Below are positions 48,900 through 58,411 of a stretch of 64,000 bases of DNA, one piece after another. The position numbers and the translations under genes are program-made. This DNA is from Prorocentrum cordatum (taxonomy: Eukaryota; Sar; Dinophyceae; Prorocentrales; Prorocentraceae), in assembly GCA_963575745.1 (NCBI GenBank), contig CAUYUJ010022504.1, forward strand, positions 1 to 64,000, given 5' to 3'. Within the stretch, counting starts at the first letter, position 1; each line of letters starts with the position of its first letter. The notes below the pieces were generated by a model that was given only the letters and a program-made list of their open reading frames with translations, made no database searches and was not told where the DNA came from.

Positions 48900-49330
48900 C
48901 GGAGCTGCGTTTGCCGCAGCTGAGCTACTGCTGAGCCGCGGTTGAGGTCCAGGTCCATACGTAATAGGACTGCTGCTGCCGCTGATGCTGGAACCGCCTT
49001 CGCTACTGCTCTCACTGATGCTGCCAAGGCTAACACGGCGACGGGAGGGAGAAGAGGAGGGGGACAACGACGACGACAACGGCGACGAGGATGACGAAGA
49101 GATGGGCGGGGGCACACCGCCATTTGGCGGGGGGCAGCGAGGCGGAGGACATGGACCGCCCAAATCGATCCGGCTCGGGAGATGCGCCGCAGAAAGATAG
49201 GGTCTAAGGCTCTGTTCGAGAATGTTGTCGCGATGCTGGCGTCGCATCTCGGGAACGGGCGGAGCAGACCGCAGAGCTATAATTCTCGAGGACGAGCTGT
49301 ACTGCCTGAAGGGGCGCTTGGCCGAGGACA
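48900..49330 (-). other. Possible serine-rich exon, uncertain
   Basis: A minus-strand frame encodes a non-repetitive start (MRRQHRDNILEQSLRPYLSA) followed by Pro- and Ser-rich sequence ending in a TMQ-poor, low-complexity tail. It could be an exon, but overlapping frames on the plus strand are also open and no family is recognised. Confidence 0.25.
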
Positions 49331-50428
49331 AAGGCGCAACGCCTCGAAGTGGCTGCGGGTCTCAGCCCGCCAGAGTGACATACGCCCCGTCTTCACACGC
49401 CCGGTTCAAGCAAAAACCTGAACCGAAAGAAATTGTCATCTCTTGGGGTGGATGCCGATCTTACTTCCGCCGAGCTTCCGCCGGCGGAGCCGCCCCTGCT
49501 TTACTTCCGCCGCTTTCCGCCAGCCTTCCGCCGCTTTGCGCAGGAGAAGAGATATCAACTCCTTCGATCCTCGAAGGCGAGGCCCTGTCTTGAGCGCCTC
49601 ACATGCCGTCAAGGAGGCGGACGAGGATTGGGACAAGTCGGGCGAGGCCAGAGAGGGAGCGCCGGTTGCTGCACGGCACGCAGTGGTGCCGCGGACCCTG
49701 GAGGCCTCTGGAGGTCTCCAGAGGCCAGAAAAGGATTGTATTTCAATCGGTCCTCGCAGCCCGGTCCTCGCTCCTCGAGCCTCGATCCTCGAGCATCGAG
49801 TCTCGATCCTCGAGCATCGACCCTCAGGCCTCAGGGCCCTACTCCACGTGCCTTAGTAAACGGCCCCCCATAAAATACCGCCAACCCCCCTACTTCGGCA
49901 TATTGATACTCCGGCCCCCCCCTCCACGGGAGGCGCCTTAATACTCTGGCCCCCTTCTGGGAAAGTTGAGTGCTGTAGCTATGCTGGTGGACATGAACGG
50001 GCTGCGGTTACACAGTTATGACTGCATTGGTGATCAGAACTCTGTCGGCTTGCGATGTCGACAACAATTATGATCAATGGTTAACACCATGATCGTGCAT
50101 GTGATGCTGTGGTACAGGCGCTGTGTCACCGCTGTCACCAACACCATCATTATCATCACCGTCACGTTCACAATTTGCGATCACCAGCGTCATGATCGCC
50201 GTCGCGTGCGGTCTTCAAGCATCTTCTGATCTTATGTGGGGCCATCGTGAAGGTCAGCTTCAAACCTCTTGCCCAAAATAGCCATTCACAAAACGCCTGA
50301 ATTCTCTGGCCCCCTTTCGCTTCGGTCACGCGAAACCGCTTTAACATTCTGGCCCCTTTTGAAAAAGGCGCCTTAATATACCGGCCCAGGTGGCCGCCTA
50401 ATGAGGGACGTGAAGTATGAGCGCGGCT
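49331..50428. other. Region without a gene; CTGGCCCC-containing degenerate repeat
   Basis: CTCGATCCTCGAGC-type units lie at 49,770-49,830. From 49,860 to 50,400 the phrase AATA(C/T)(T/A)C(T/C)GGCCCCC recurs about six times, bracketing an AT-richer island (50,000-50,260) with CATCATTATCATCACC. No coding sequence is supported. Confidence 0.45.
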
Positions 50429-50429
50429 C

Positions 50430-51490
50430 CTCGACCCTTGATCCTCCTCTCCTCGATCTTAGATCTTCGGCTCTCGATCCTCCTCCTCCTCCTCCTCCTT
50501 CTCATTGTCTTCGTCCTCGTCCTCGATCCACGATCCTCTTCCTCATCCTCCTCCTCCTCCTCCTCCTCCTCCTCCTCCGCCTCCTCCTCCCCTCCTCCCC
50601 CTCGTCCCCCCCTCCTCCTCCTCCTCCTGCCTCCTCCCCTCCTCCTCCTCCTTCTTCTCCTCCTCCCGCTCCTCCTCCCCCTCCTCCTCCTCCTCCCGCT
50701 CCTCCTCCTCCTTCTCCTCCTCCTCCTCCTCCTCCTCTCCTCCTCGCCCTCTCCCGCTCCTCCTCCCTCCTCCCCCTCCTCCCTCCTTCTCCTCCTCCTC
50801 CTGCTCCTCCCCTCCTCCTCCTCCTCCTCCTCCCCTCCCCGTCCTCCTCCCACTCCTCCTCCTCCTCCCCCCTCGTCCCCCTCCTGCCTCCTCCTCCTCC
50901 TCCTCCTCCTCCCCTCCTCCTCCTCCTCCTCCCGCTCCTCCTCCTTCCTTCTCCTCCTCCTCCTCCTCCTCCTCCTTCCCCCTCCTCCTCCTCCTCCCCC
51001 GCCTCATCCTCCTCCCCTCCTCCTCCTCCTCCTTCTCCTCCTCTCCTCCTCCCCCTCCTCCTCCTCCTCCTCCTCCCCTCCTCCTCTCCTCCTCCTTTCT
51101 CCTCCTCCTCCCTCCTCCTCCTCCTCCTCCCTTTCCTCCTCCTCCGCCTTCCTCCTCTCCTCCTCCTCCTCCCGCTCCTCCTCCTCCTCTCCTCCTCCGC
51201 CTCCTCGTCCTCCTCCTCCTTCTTCTCCTCCTTCCTCCTCCCTCTCCTCCTCCTCGATCCTCCTCCCCCCTCCTCCTGCCTCCTCCTCCTCCTCCTCCTC
51301 TCCTCCTGCCTCCTCCTCCTCCTCCTCCTCCCTCCTGACCCCTCTCCGCCCTCCTCCTCCCTCCTCCCCCCTCCTCCCCCTCTCTCTCCTCGTCCTCCCC
51401 CTCCTCCTCTTCCTCCTCCTCCTCCTCCTCCTCCTCCTCCTCCTCCTCCTCCTTCGCATCCTCCTCTTCCTCGGTCCTCTAATTCCTGAG
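50430..51490. repeat. 1.06-kb CCT-rich polypyrimidine tract
   Basis: The plus strand is almost all C and T in CCT, CCTT and CCCG-interrupted units. Long frames on both strands encode only Ser/Pro/Leu or Glu/Arg/Gly homopolymers. Confidence 0.95.
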
Positions 51491-51579
51491 CCTCGAGCCT
51501 CGAGCCTCCGGCTCTGAGGAACGCGGCTTCTCTGGGAAAACAAGCCTACACGCCGTTCAATGCTCATCGTGCTCGTTTC

Positions 51580-51725
51580 TACTTGTGTTCGTTTCTAATT
51601 GTTCCTGGCCCCCTGGTGGCCAGGAAGAGGCCCAGGATAGAACACTTAGGAGTGAAAGGATCTTGGCCCCCAACAAACATCACAAAGACCTTTCGAATAA
51701 TTAGAAATCAGCAGTGTGTATCACT
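51580..51725 (+). repeat. Dispersed repeat, copy 2 (partner at 13,501-13,655)
   Basis: It shares CTGGCCCCCTGGTG, CCAGGAAGAGGCCCAGGAT and AAAGGATCTTGGCCCCC in order with the first copy. Confidence 0.65.
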
Positions 51726-52040
51726 GCAGGAGTGGCCAAGGATGCATGAGAGCAGCCTGCCGGGAGCGCCTGGAGGCCCTCGCTCCCACATCCCGTGCGG
51801 GACCTTCGAGACGCTTGGAGATCCAGGACTTGGACATCCAGGAACCTGTCATCAGGTCGGGCGTGTCCTCCTAAAGGCAAGTTTTGAACGACAAATAGTT
51901 TTGAACGAAAACTTACTCCGGCAAAGCAACCTAACAGCGATGTGTAGGAGCATATCTGGAAGCATTCCCCTTAAGATTCATATGACAATCCAGTTGTAGA
52001 ACTCTGCTGTTCTCGCAGTCGTAGTCGCAGTCGCGATGAC
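51726..52040. other. Spacer with a family B left end
   Basis: CAGGTCGGGCGTGTCCTCCT at 51,855 matches a family B terminus, but the right end is not found. No gene. Confidence 0.45.
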
Positions 52041-52044
52041 AGTC

Positions 52045-53668
52045 GCAGTGGCAACGGCAGTCGCAGTCACAGCCTCAGCCTGCCTCAGCCTCAGCCTCAG
52101 CCTGCCTCAGCCTCAGCCTGCCTCAGCCTCAGCCTTAGCCTGCTTCAGCCTCAGCATCAGTCTGCCTCAGCCTCGGCCTCAGCCTCAGCCTGCCTCAGCC
52201 TCACCCTGCATCAGCCTCAGCCTCAGCCTGCCTCAGCATCAGCCTGCCTCAGCCTCAGCCTCAGCCTGCCTCTGCCTCAGCCTGCTTCAGCCTCAGCCTC
52301 AGTCTGCCGTCGGCCTCGGCCTCAGCCTCAGCCTGCCTCAGCCTCAGCCTGCATCAGCCTCAGCCTCAACCTCAGCCTGCCTCAGCCTCAGCCTGCCTTC
52401 AGCCTCGGCCTCAGCCTCAGCCTGCCTCAGCCTCAGCCTCAGCCTGCCTCAGCCTGCCTCAGCCTCAGCCTCAGCCTCAGCCTGCCTCAGCCTCAGCCTC
52501 AGCCTGCTTCAGCCTCAGCAACAGTCTGCCTGCAGCCTCGGCCTCAGCCTCAGCCTGCCTCAGCCTCAGCCTGCCTCAGCCTCAGCCTCAGCCTGCCTCA
52601 GCCGCAGCCTCAGCCTCAGCCTGCCTCAGCCTCAGCCTCAGCCTCGGCCTGCTTCAGCCTCAGCCTCAGTCTGCCTTCAGCCTCAGCCTCAGCCTCAGCC
52701 TGCCTCAGCATCAGCCTCAGCCTGCATCAGCCTCAGCCTCAGCCTCAGCCTGCCTCAGCATCAGCCTGCCTCAGCCTCAGCCTCAGCCTGCCTCAGCCTC
52801 AGCCTCAGTCTGCTTCAGCCTCAGCCTCAGTCTGCCTTCAGCCTCGGCCTCAGCCTCAGGCTGCCTCAGCCTCAGCCTGCATCAGCCTCAGCCTCAGCCT
52901 CAGCCTGCCTCAGCATCAGCCTGCCTTCAGCCTCAGCCTCAGCCTGCCTCAGCCTCAGCCTCAGCCTGCTTCAGCCTCAGCCTCAGTCTGCCTTCAGCCT
53001 CGGCCTCAGCCTCAGCCTGCCTCAGCCTCAGCCTGCATCAGCCTCAGCCTCAGCCTCAGCCTGCCTCAGCATCAGCCTGCTCAGCCTCAGCCTCAGCCTG
53101 CCTCAGCCTCAGCCTCAGCTGCTTCAGCCTCAGCCTCAGCCTTCAGCCTCGGCCTCAGCCTCAGCCTGCACAGCCTCAGCCTGCCTCAGCCTCAGCCTGC
53201 ACAGCCTCAGCCTCAGCCTCAGCCTGCCTCAGCCTCAGCCTGCCTCAGCCTCAGCCTCAGCCTCAGCTCAGCCTGCCTCAGCTCAGCCTCAATCTGCTTC
53301 AGCCTCGGCCTCAGCCTCAGCCTGCCTCAGCCTCAGCCTGCATCAGCCTCAGCCTCAGCCTCAGCCTGCCTCAGCATCAGCCTGCCTCAGCCTCAGCCTC
53401 AGCCTGCCTCAGCCTCAGCTTCAGCCTCAGCCTCAGTCTGCCTTCAGCCTCGGCCTCAGCCTCAGCCTGCCTCAGCCTCAGCCTGCATCAGCCTCAGCCT
53501 CAGCCTCAGCCTGCCTCAGCCTCAGCCTGCCTCAGCCTCAGCCTCAGCCTGCCTCAGCCTCAGCCTCAGCCTGCTTCAGCCTCAGCATCAGTCTGTCTTC
53601 AGCCTCGGCCTCAGCCTCAGCGTGCCTCAGCCTCAGCCTGTCTCAGCCTCAGCATGAGCCTGCCTCAG
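52045..53668 (+). repeat. 1.6-kb CAGCCT hexanucleotide satellite
   Basis: CAGCCT units with regularly spaced CTGCCT variants repeat about 270 times, forming a higher-order pattern in which blocks ending CAGTCTGCCTTCAGCCTCGG recur. Because the unit is six bases, a frame of 548 codons stays open and encodes Ser-Ala-Ser-Leu/Pro-Gln repeats; I do not regard it as a gene. Confidence 0.93.
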
Positions 53669-54170
53669 CATTCAAAATGTAACCCGGGAGTGGAGTTCGG
53701 GGAACTCGAAGAACACGAAGTGGCCTACAGTTGGCTCCGGGCATTCAAAATCATGCCCAGGAATGGAATTCTGGGAACTCGAAGACCACGAAGTGGCCTA
53801 CAGTTGGCTCCGGGCATTCAAAATCATGCCCAAGAGTGGAGTTCTGGGAACTCGAAGACTACGAAGTGGCCTACAGATGGCTTCGGGCATTCAAAATCAT
53901 GCCCAGGAGTGGAGTTCTGGGAACTCGAAGACTACGAAGTGGCCTACAGTTGGCTCCGGACATTCAAAATCATGCCCAGGAGTGGAGTTCTGGGAGCTCG
54001 AAGACCACGAAGTGGCCTACAGTTGGCTCCGGGCATTCAAAATCATGCCCAGGAGTGGAGTTCTGGGAACTCGAAGAACACGAAGTGGCCTACAGTTGGT
54101 TCCGGGCGTTCAAAATCGTGCCCAGGAATGGAGTTCTGTGAACTCGAAGATCACGAAGTGCGTTACTGCT
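53669..54170 (+). repeat. 73-bp tandem repeat, about 6.5 units, open in all forward frames
   Basis: GCATTCAAAATCATGCCCAG recurs at 53,741, 53,814, 53,887, 53,960, 54,033 and 54,106, exactly 73 bases apart. Since 73 leaves a remainder of one on division by three, each unit is read in a new frame and all three plus frames are open for 136-172 codons, giving the same 73-residue peptide cycle in rotated order. Confidence 0.93.
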
Positions 54171-54328
54171 AGCTAAAAAAATCATTGGATTTCCCCGGAT
54201 TCCCGCGGCACCCGGGCGGCATCTGCCCAGACCCCCCTGCGGAGTCATGATGCTCTCTTTTGAAACCACTAGAAACCTATCAGTCTTCGCTGTTAGGTAA
54301 TTAGAAACGCTCAGAAACAAATACCCAT

Positions 54329-54630
54329 ACATCGCCGTGGCAAAAGTGTCTTTCAATTTGCCTTTTGGAATGACACGCTCGTGCGGAGTAGTTCGGAGTA
54401 TAGTTATACTCAAAGTACTCCGCGCGCAATCGCACCCCGCTCGATAATTTATATGGTTTGGCGCGGAGTAATTTCCGATCCCGTTTTGGGGTAACAGAGT
54501 TATTAACGTCTCCGGGATCGGAAACTACTCCGCCGAATGATCCCAGCATCATGTCATGTTAGGAATCTTGAGAGGGATGGGAGAGATCTTCATCATAGCA
54601 AGCTGAAGACACTTTTGTCACGGCTGTGTA
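54329..54630. mobile_element. Family E MITE-like element (302 bp), TA-flanked
   Basis: Ends TACATCGCCGTGGCAAAAGT and ACTTTTGTCACGGCTGTGTA form an imperfect inverted repeat of about 26 bp bounded by TA on each side. The interior has GGAGTAATTTCCGATCC, shared with 57,857-58,083. Size and TA ends suggest a Tc1/mariner-type non-autonomous element. Confidence 0.75.
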
Positions 54631-55164
54631 TAGTCAAAAAGGAGTTAAACAAACATTCCTGGGCTATTGTCTTACTTTTTTTGATACTCCTCCTGTAGAG
54701 GCACAGGCCCGACGCAAACCTATCCCTGCCATGGCGTGGCGCTCCTCCGCTCCCCGAGGCCCTCGAGGGCGCGCCCGCGCGCCCAGGCGCCCCATCGCTC
54801 CTGGGTCTGCTTGTGCTTGGCCTTCTTCGAGCCGCACGCCGGCTTGGCCGCCGGCGTCGCCGGGCGCTTCGTGCCCTCGCTGGATCGGCGGGAAAGGGAT
54901 GCGCTGTCTTCGGGGGCAGGAGTGCCAAGAATCGAATCGGTAAGTCGGATCGGCGGTCGAAATGAATCGGATGGGCGGAAAGTGGCGGCCGAGTCGGGAG
55001 AAGTCGAATCCGCGGAAATCGGCAGGCTAACATGCGTCCAATAAGGAATCGGAGCCCAAATCGCAATCCGAAGTCGAATCGAATCGGAATCGGAAGCCAT
55101 CGAAATCGAATCGGAGGAATCGAAACGAGCCCTGCGGGGGCGCGCGAACATGGATTGGCGTTCT
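54631..55164. other. Spacer with a family B right end
   Basis: CTCCTGTAGAGGCACAGGCCCGAC at 54,688 is a family B terminus without a partner. From 54,940 to 55,130 GAATCG-type units (AATCGGA, CGAATCG) recur. No gene. Confidence 0.45.
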
Positions 55165-55352
55165 GCTGCTCCCATCGTACTTAAGGACCGCATCCCAGAA
55201 ACAGTTTCGAGCACCCGGAAAAGTGGCGAAACAATGTCGAAACAGTGTCGGACGAGTGTCTCCCAGGGCCCGGCACAGAGCTTTTGGATGCTTTTCTGGC
55301 GCTCGAAATTCTTTCTGGCGATCAAAGCTAAAGCAGGTTGGAACATCATAAG
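55165..55352 (+). repeat. Family D dispersed repeat, copy 2 (188 bp)
   Basis: Begins CTGCTCCCATCGTACTTAAG and ends GGTTGGAACATCATAAGA, with CAGTGTCGGACGAGTGTC inside. Confidence 0.85.
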
Positions 55353-55639
55353 ATTATCGATCCATGGACTTGGCGACCGTCGGGGGAGGCGCTCTCCGCA
55401 GCCGGTGCCGCCTCGCTCGGCGGCGGCAGTCCGCGATTTCCTACGGCAACGGGACCCGTAGCTAATCCACGCCCCCTTAATACATGTTTGCGATCGCCTG
55501 ATGTTTCTGGTCCGGGAGATCTTCCTCGAGCTCGGCCCCAGGGAGGCCATTGAATTCGGGCCGCGTGACAAGCAACATGACGTGGATCCGGGGGTGTGAA
55601 CTGCCCGCGGGCCAGGGGATGATGGGGAAACCGATAGGT

Positions 55640-55785
55640 ACCCATACCGCTACTCCACGGGCCTCGCCCGGGGTGCGTTCTGACCAGGATCTCGAGGCGA
55701 ATCCAGCGGTGGCGACGAGGGCCTCCCAAGGGGCCCACAAAGGGAAGAACGGGCGAAGGGTAGCAGTACGTATGGGTACCTTTTT
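55640..55785 (+). repeat. Dispersed repeat G, copy 1
   Basis: TACCGCTACTCC, GGTGGCGACGAGGGC and AGCAGTACGTATGGGTACC occur in the same order as in the tandem pair at 60,705-60,965. Confidence 0.7.
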
Positions 55786-55832
55786 CCTCCTCTGAGGATC
55801 AGGAGCTCTATACGTAGGGCCGCAGGTTGGAA

Positions 55833-55859
55833 ACACACACACACACACACACACACACA
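55833..55859. repeat. CA microsatellite
   Basis: About 13 CA units. Confidence 0.95.
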
Positions 55860-56039
55860 TATTGGCAAGGCAACGAGGGCGAACATGTGCCGCGACTTGG
55901 GGAGCTCTCGTCGCCGCGGCCGGATTGTCCTCACGATTCTGGTCTCAAGAGGCACCCCGGGAGAGGTCCCGCGAGTAGCGGCATCTGTACCATGTTGCCC
56001 CCCCCAAGGATTGGGCCTCCACAGTCTGCACTCTTCCTC

Positions 56040-56107
56040 CTCCTCTTCCTCCTCATCCTCCCTGTCCTCCTCCTCCTCCTCCTCCTCCTCCTCCTCCTCC
56101 TCCTCTT
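56040..56107. repeat. CCT microsatellite
   Basis: Run of CCT/CTT units. Confidence 0.9.
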
Positions 56108-56274
56108 CCTTCTCCTTCACCTGCTGGTCGCTCCTCCTGGAAGTGAGAGGATGACGGAGGAGGACAGAACAGACGAGGGAGTTGGACTGGGACGCCTGTT
56201 TCTCCCTCCTGCACCGTCAACCCTGCCATTGCTTCTCCCCTCCTCCATCCCCGAAGCCCTCCTCCGTCCTTAGG

Positions 56275-56575
56275 TGGGTCGTCAGGGCAGGCCCCCCGCC
56301 CCAGGCCTCCGAGAGCCCTCCATTCTGCTGAGGAGGTGCGCCGCGGAGGCGCCTGGACCAGGGGCGCTGCCCCGCAGGTCGGGGGGTCGTCAGGGCCGTT
56401 CCCCCGCGGTCCTGAGAGACCCCCCACTCGGGGAGCGCCGCCCCGGACGGGGCCTATACGAGAGCCCTCCTCTCTTGCGGAGGCGCGCCTCCGAGGCGCC
56501 CGGACCACGGGCGCTGGCCCACAGGTCAGGGGGGGCCGTTGGGGGCTGTTCCCCCTTGGCCCTGAGAGGGCCGCA
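56275..56575 (+). repeat. Tandem pair of about 150-bp units
   Basis: GAGAGCCCTCC, then a GGAGGCGC block, GGGGCGCT and CAGGTC recur in order from 56,310 and from 56,460. Confidence 0.8.
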
Positions 56576-57630
56576 CTCTTCACGCCCGCTGTCCGGCCAC
56601 CTCGCACCCCCCACTGCAACATGCCCGCCTCCTTCCTCCCCCCTCCCCGACTCTTCCCCTCGCTCCGGCATGGGCGGGCATTTGGCAGCCCCGACTAATC
56701 CGCCCGCTCGGACTTGAAAGCGGCGGCGCGCTGCGCCCCCTCTCCATTCGGACTGAGTGCGGCAGCGGCGGCCAGCCGGGGCTGATCGGCGGAGTGCACT
56801 CGGACTGCCCCTCTCCCTCCGCGGCGCTCTACCTTGCACCGCCCCCGCGCACGCCTCTCGCCGCTTGGATTCAAGGCCCTTGACTGCCCGCCCTCGCCAC
56901 TCATGATTCCCCCCCTGCGCTGACCCGCGGGAGCGCAGAGCCAGTAGCCCTGAGGGGTCGGCGCTCGGCCCGGACAGCGCCCGGCGTAGCCAGCGCGCGA
57001 CCGAGAGGAATCGGGGTATGTGGCAAGTCTCGGGCGGACAGGGGCACCTGGTATCGCTGCATTAGCAGCGCCCCGGCTTAGGCTCCCGCATCGCCCTGGT
57101 ACCCAAGGAGGTACCCCAGGAAGTGCCCAATGATGTGCCCAAGGAGGTACCCAAGAATCATCACGGGGATAACCGGTACCGCTTCCCTCACGACCGCTGG
57201 CAAGCGGCAGGTGACTAATTTTGGGTACTTTCCCCCTAGCGCCAACCGCTGGTGGACAGCTTGCTGTCATACCTCCGACTTTGAGGCTGGGCCCTGCTCT
57301 TGGCCAAATACTGGATTCGGTCGTTCCTGCAAGGCGCCAGTATTTCTCCGACGGCCGCTCAATCCGCAAGGATGGGTTTAGGTAACCTTAAAGCCGCCTA
57401 TAGCGAGCTTGGTAATCCTCCGTGTCCTCCTCTTACTTACTCCCTCCCCCACCAGGAAACCAGACGTTGCGTTTGTGCTCGTGACGTGGACCCAGAAGGG
57501 TTAAGCCCCTTTCCGAGGACCTGCTCTGCATTCCCCGTTAGCGTCCCGGGGCGGTTGGGAGGGCCCACGAAAAATAAACGAAAACAACAAAAGACCTTCC
57601 ATTGTGATTGTCTCGCGACGCGAAGAGGCA
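56576..57630. other. GC-rich region without a recognised gene
   Basis: A short degenerate repeat of CCCAAGGAGGTAC occurs at 57,100-57,155. Frames are scattered and unconvincing. Confidence 0.45.
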
Positions 57631-57814
57631 CCCAGACATGCGCCGTCCTGATTTTTCAGGACGGGGTCCCCGGAAGTCCCGACCCTTTCCCAAGGAGCGG
57701 CTTCTCATCCTGCGTCGTTTTTCGACGGCCCCAGGGCCCGGCGAGGGCCCCCAGGGGCCGAAAATAGCGAAACACTGACCGCCCTGATCTTTTCACGACG
57801 CGATCACGTCTGGG
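57631..57814 (+). mobile_element. Family A element (184 bp)
   Basis: Runs from CCCAGACATGCGCCGTCC to CGCGATCACGTCTGGG. Confidence 0.78.
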
Positions 57815-57856
57815 TATGGGCCGGCCTTGGGGGGACGGGCCCGAAGCAGGTAATTA

Positions 57857-58083
57857 TACATTGCCGTGACAAAAGTATTATATGCGGTCTTCATTCAACA
57901 TGACTCAAGACTGGCGGAGTAAACGGAGTGGGCGGAATAGAAATTACTCCGCGTGGACACGCATCCCGTCCCGTTTTTCATAGACAGGAATGGGCGGAGT
58001 AATTTCCGATCCTGTTTTGAGATAGAGGGATAGGAGATTCCACGATATCATAAAACCGCATAGTCTTTTGTCACGGCGGTGTA
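57857..58083. mobile_element. Family E MITE-like element (227 bp), TA-flanked
   Basis: Ends TACATTGCCGTGACAAAAGT and CTTTTGTCACGGCGGTGTA. The interior GGAGTAATTTCCGATCC matches 54,329-54,630, with an internal deletion relative to it. Confidence 0.78.
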
Positions 58084-58214
58084 CTCCAGGTCGTCGGGTG
58101 CCGGTGCGCTCGGCGCACGGACGCGCCCGGCTCTGCCCGAAGCCCGTGGGGCGCCCGAGCGTCCGTGCGCAGAGCGCCTTCGCCGCAGTCCTCTGCTGCC
58201 GGGCCGGCCAGGCG

Positions 58215-58378
58215 GAGGAGGAGGAGGAGGAGGAGGAGGAGGAGGAGGAGGGGGAGGGGGAGGAGGAGGAGGAGGAGGAGGGGGAGGGGGAGGGGGAGGA
58301 GGAGGAGGAGGAGGGGGAGGAGGAGGAGGAGGAGGAGGATGAGGAGGAAGAGGAGGAGGAGGAGGAGGAAGAGGAGGA
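58215..58378. repeat. GGA microsatellite tract
   Basis: GGA and GGGGA units; the flanking frames are low complexity. Confidence 0.93.
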
Positions 58379-58411
58379 CGTGGTGTACACAGTTCGCCCC
58401 TCCGAGGGCAG

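Noticed and set aside
49222-49593. Plus-strand frame of 123 codons with a non-repetitive start
   Set aside because: Overlaps an equally plausible minus-strand frame, has no recognised domain and sits in GC-rich DNA where open frames are common.
50401-51517. Frames of 277-366 codons at 50.4-51.5 kb
   Set aside because: Same cause: a polypyrimidine tract lacks stop codons in every plus frame.
52036-53682. 548-codon frame encoding Ser-Ala-Ser-Leu/Pro-Gln repeats
   Set aside because: A six-base satellite unit keeps frames open automatically; there is no unique coding sequence at either end.
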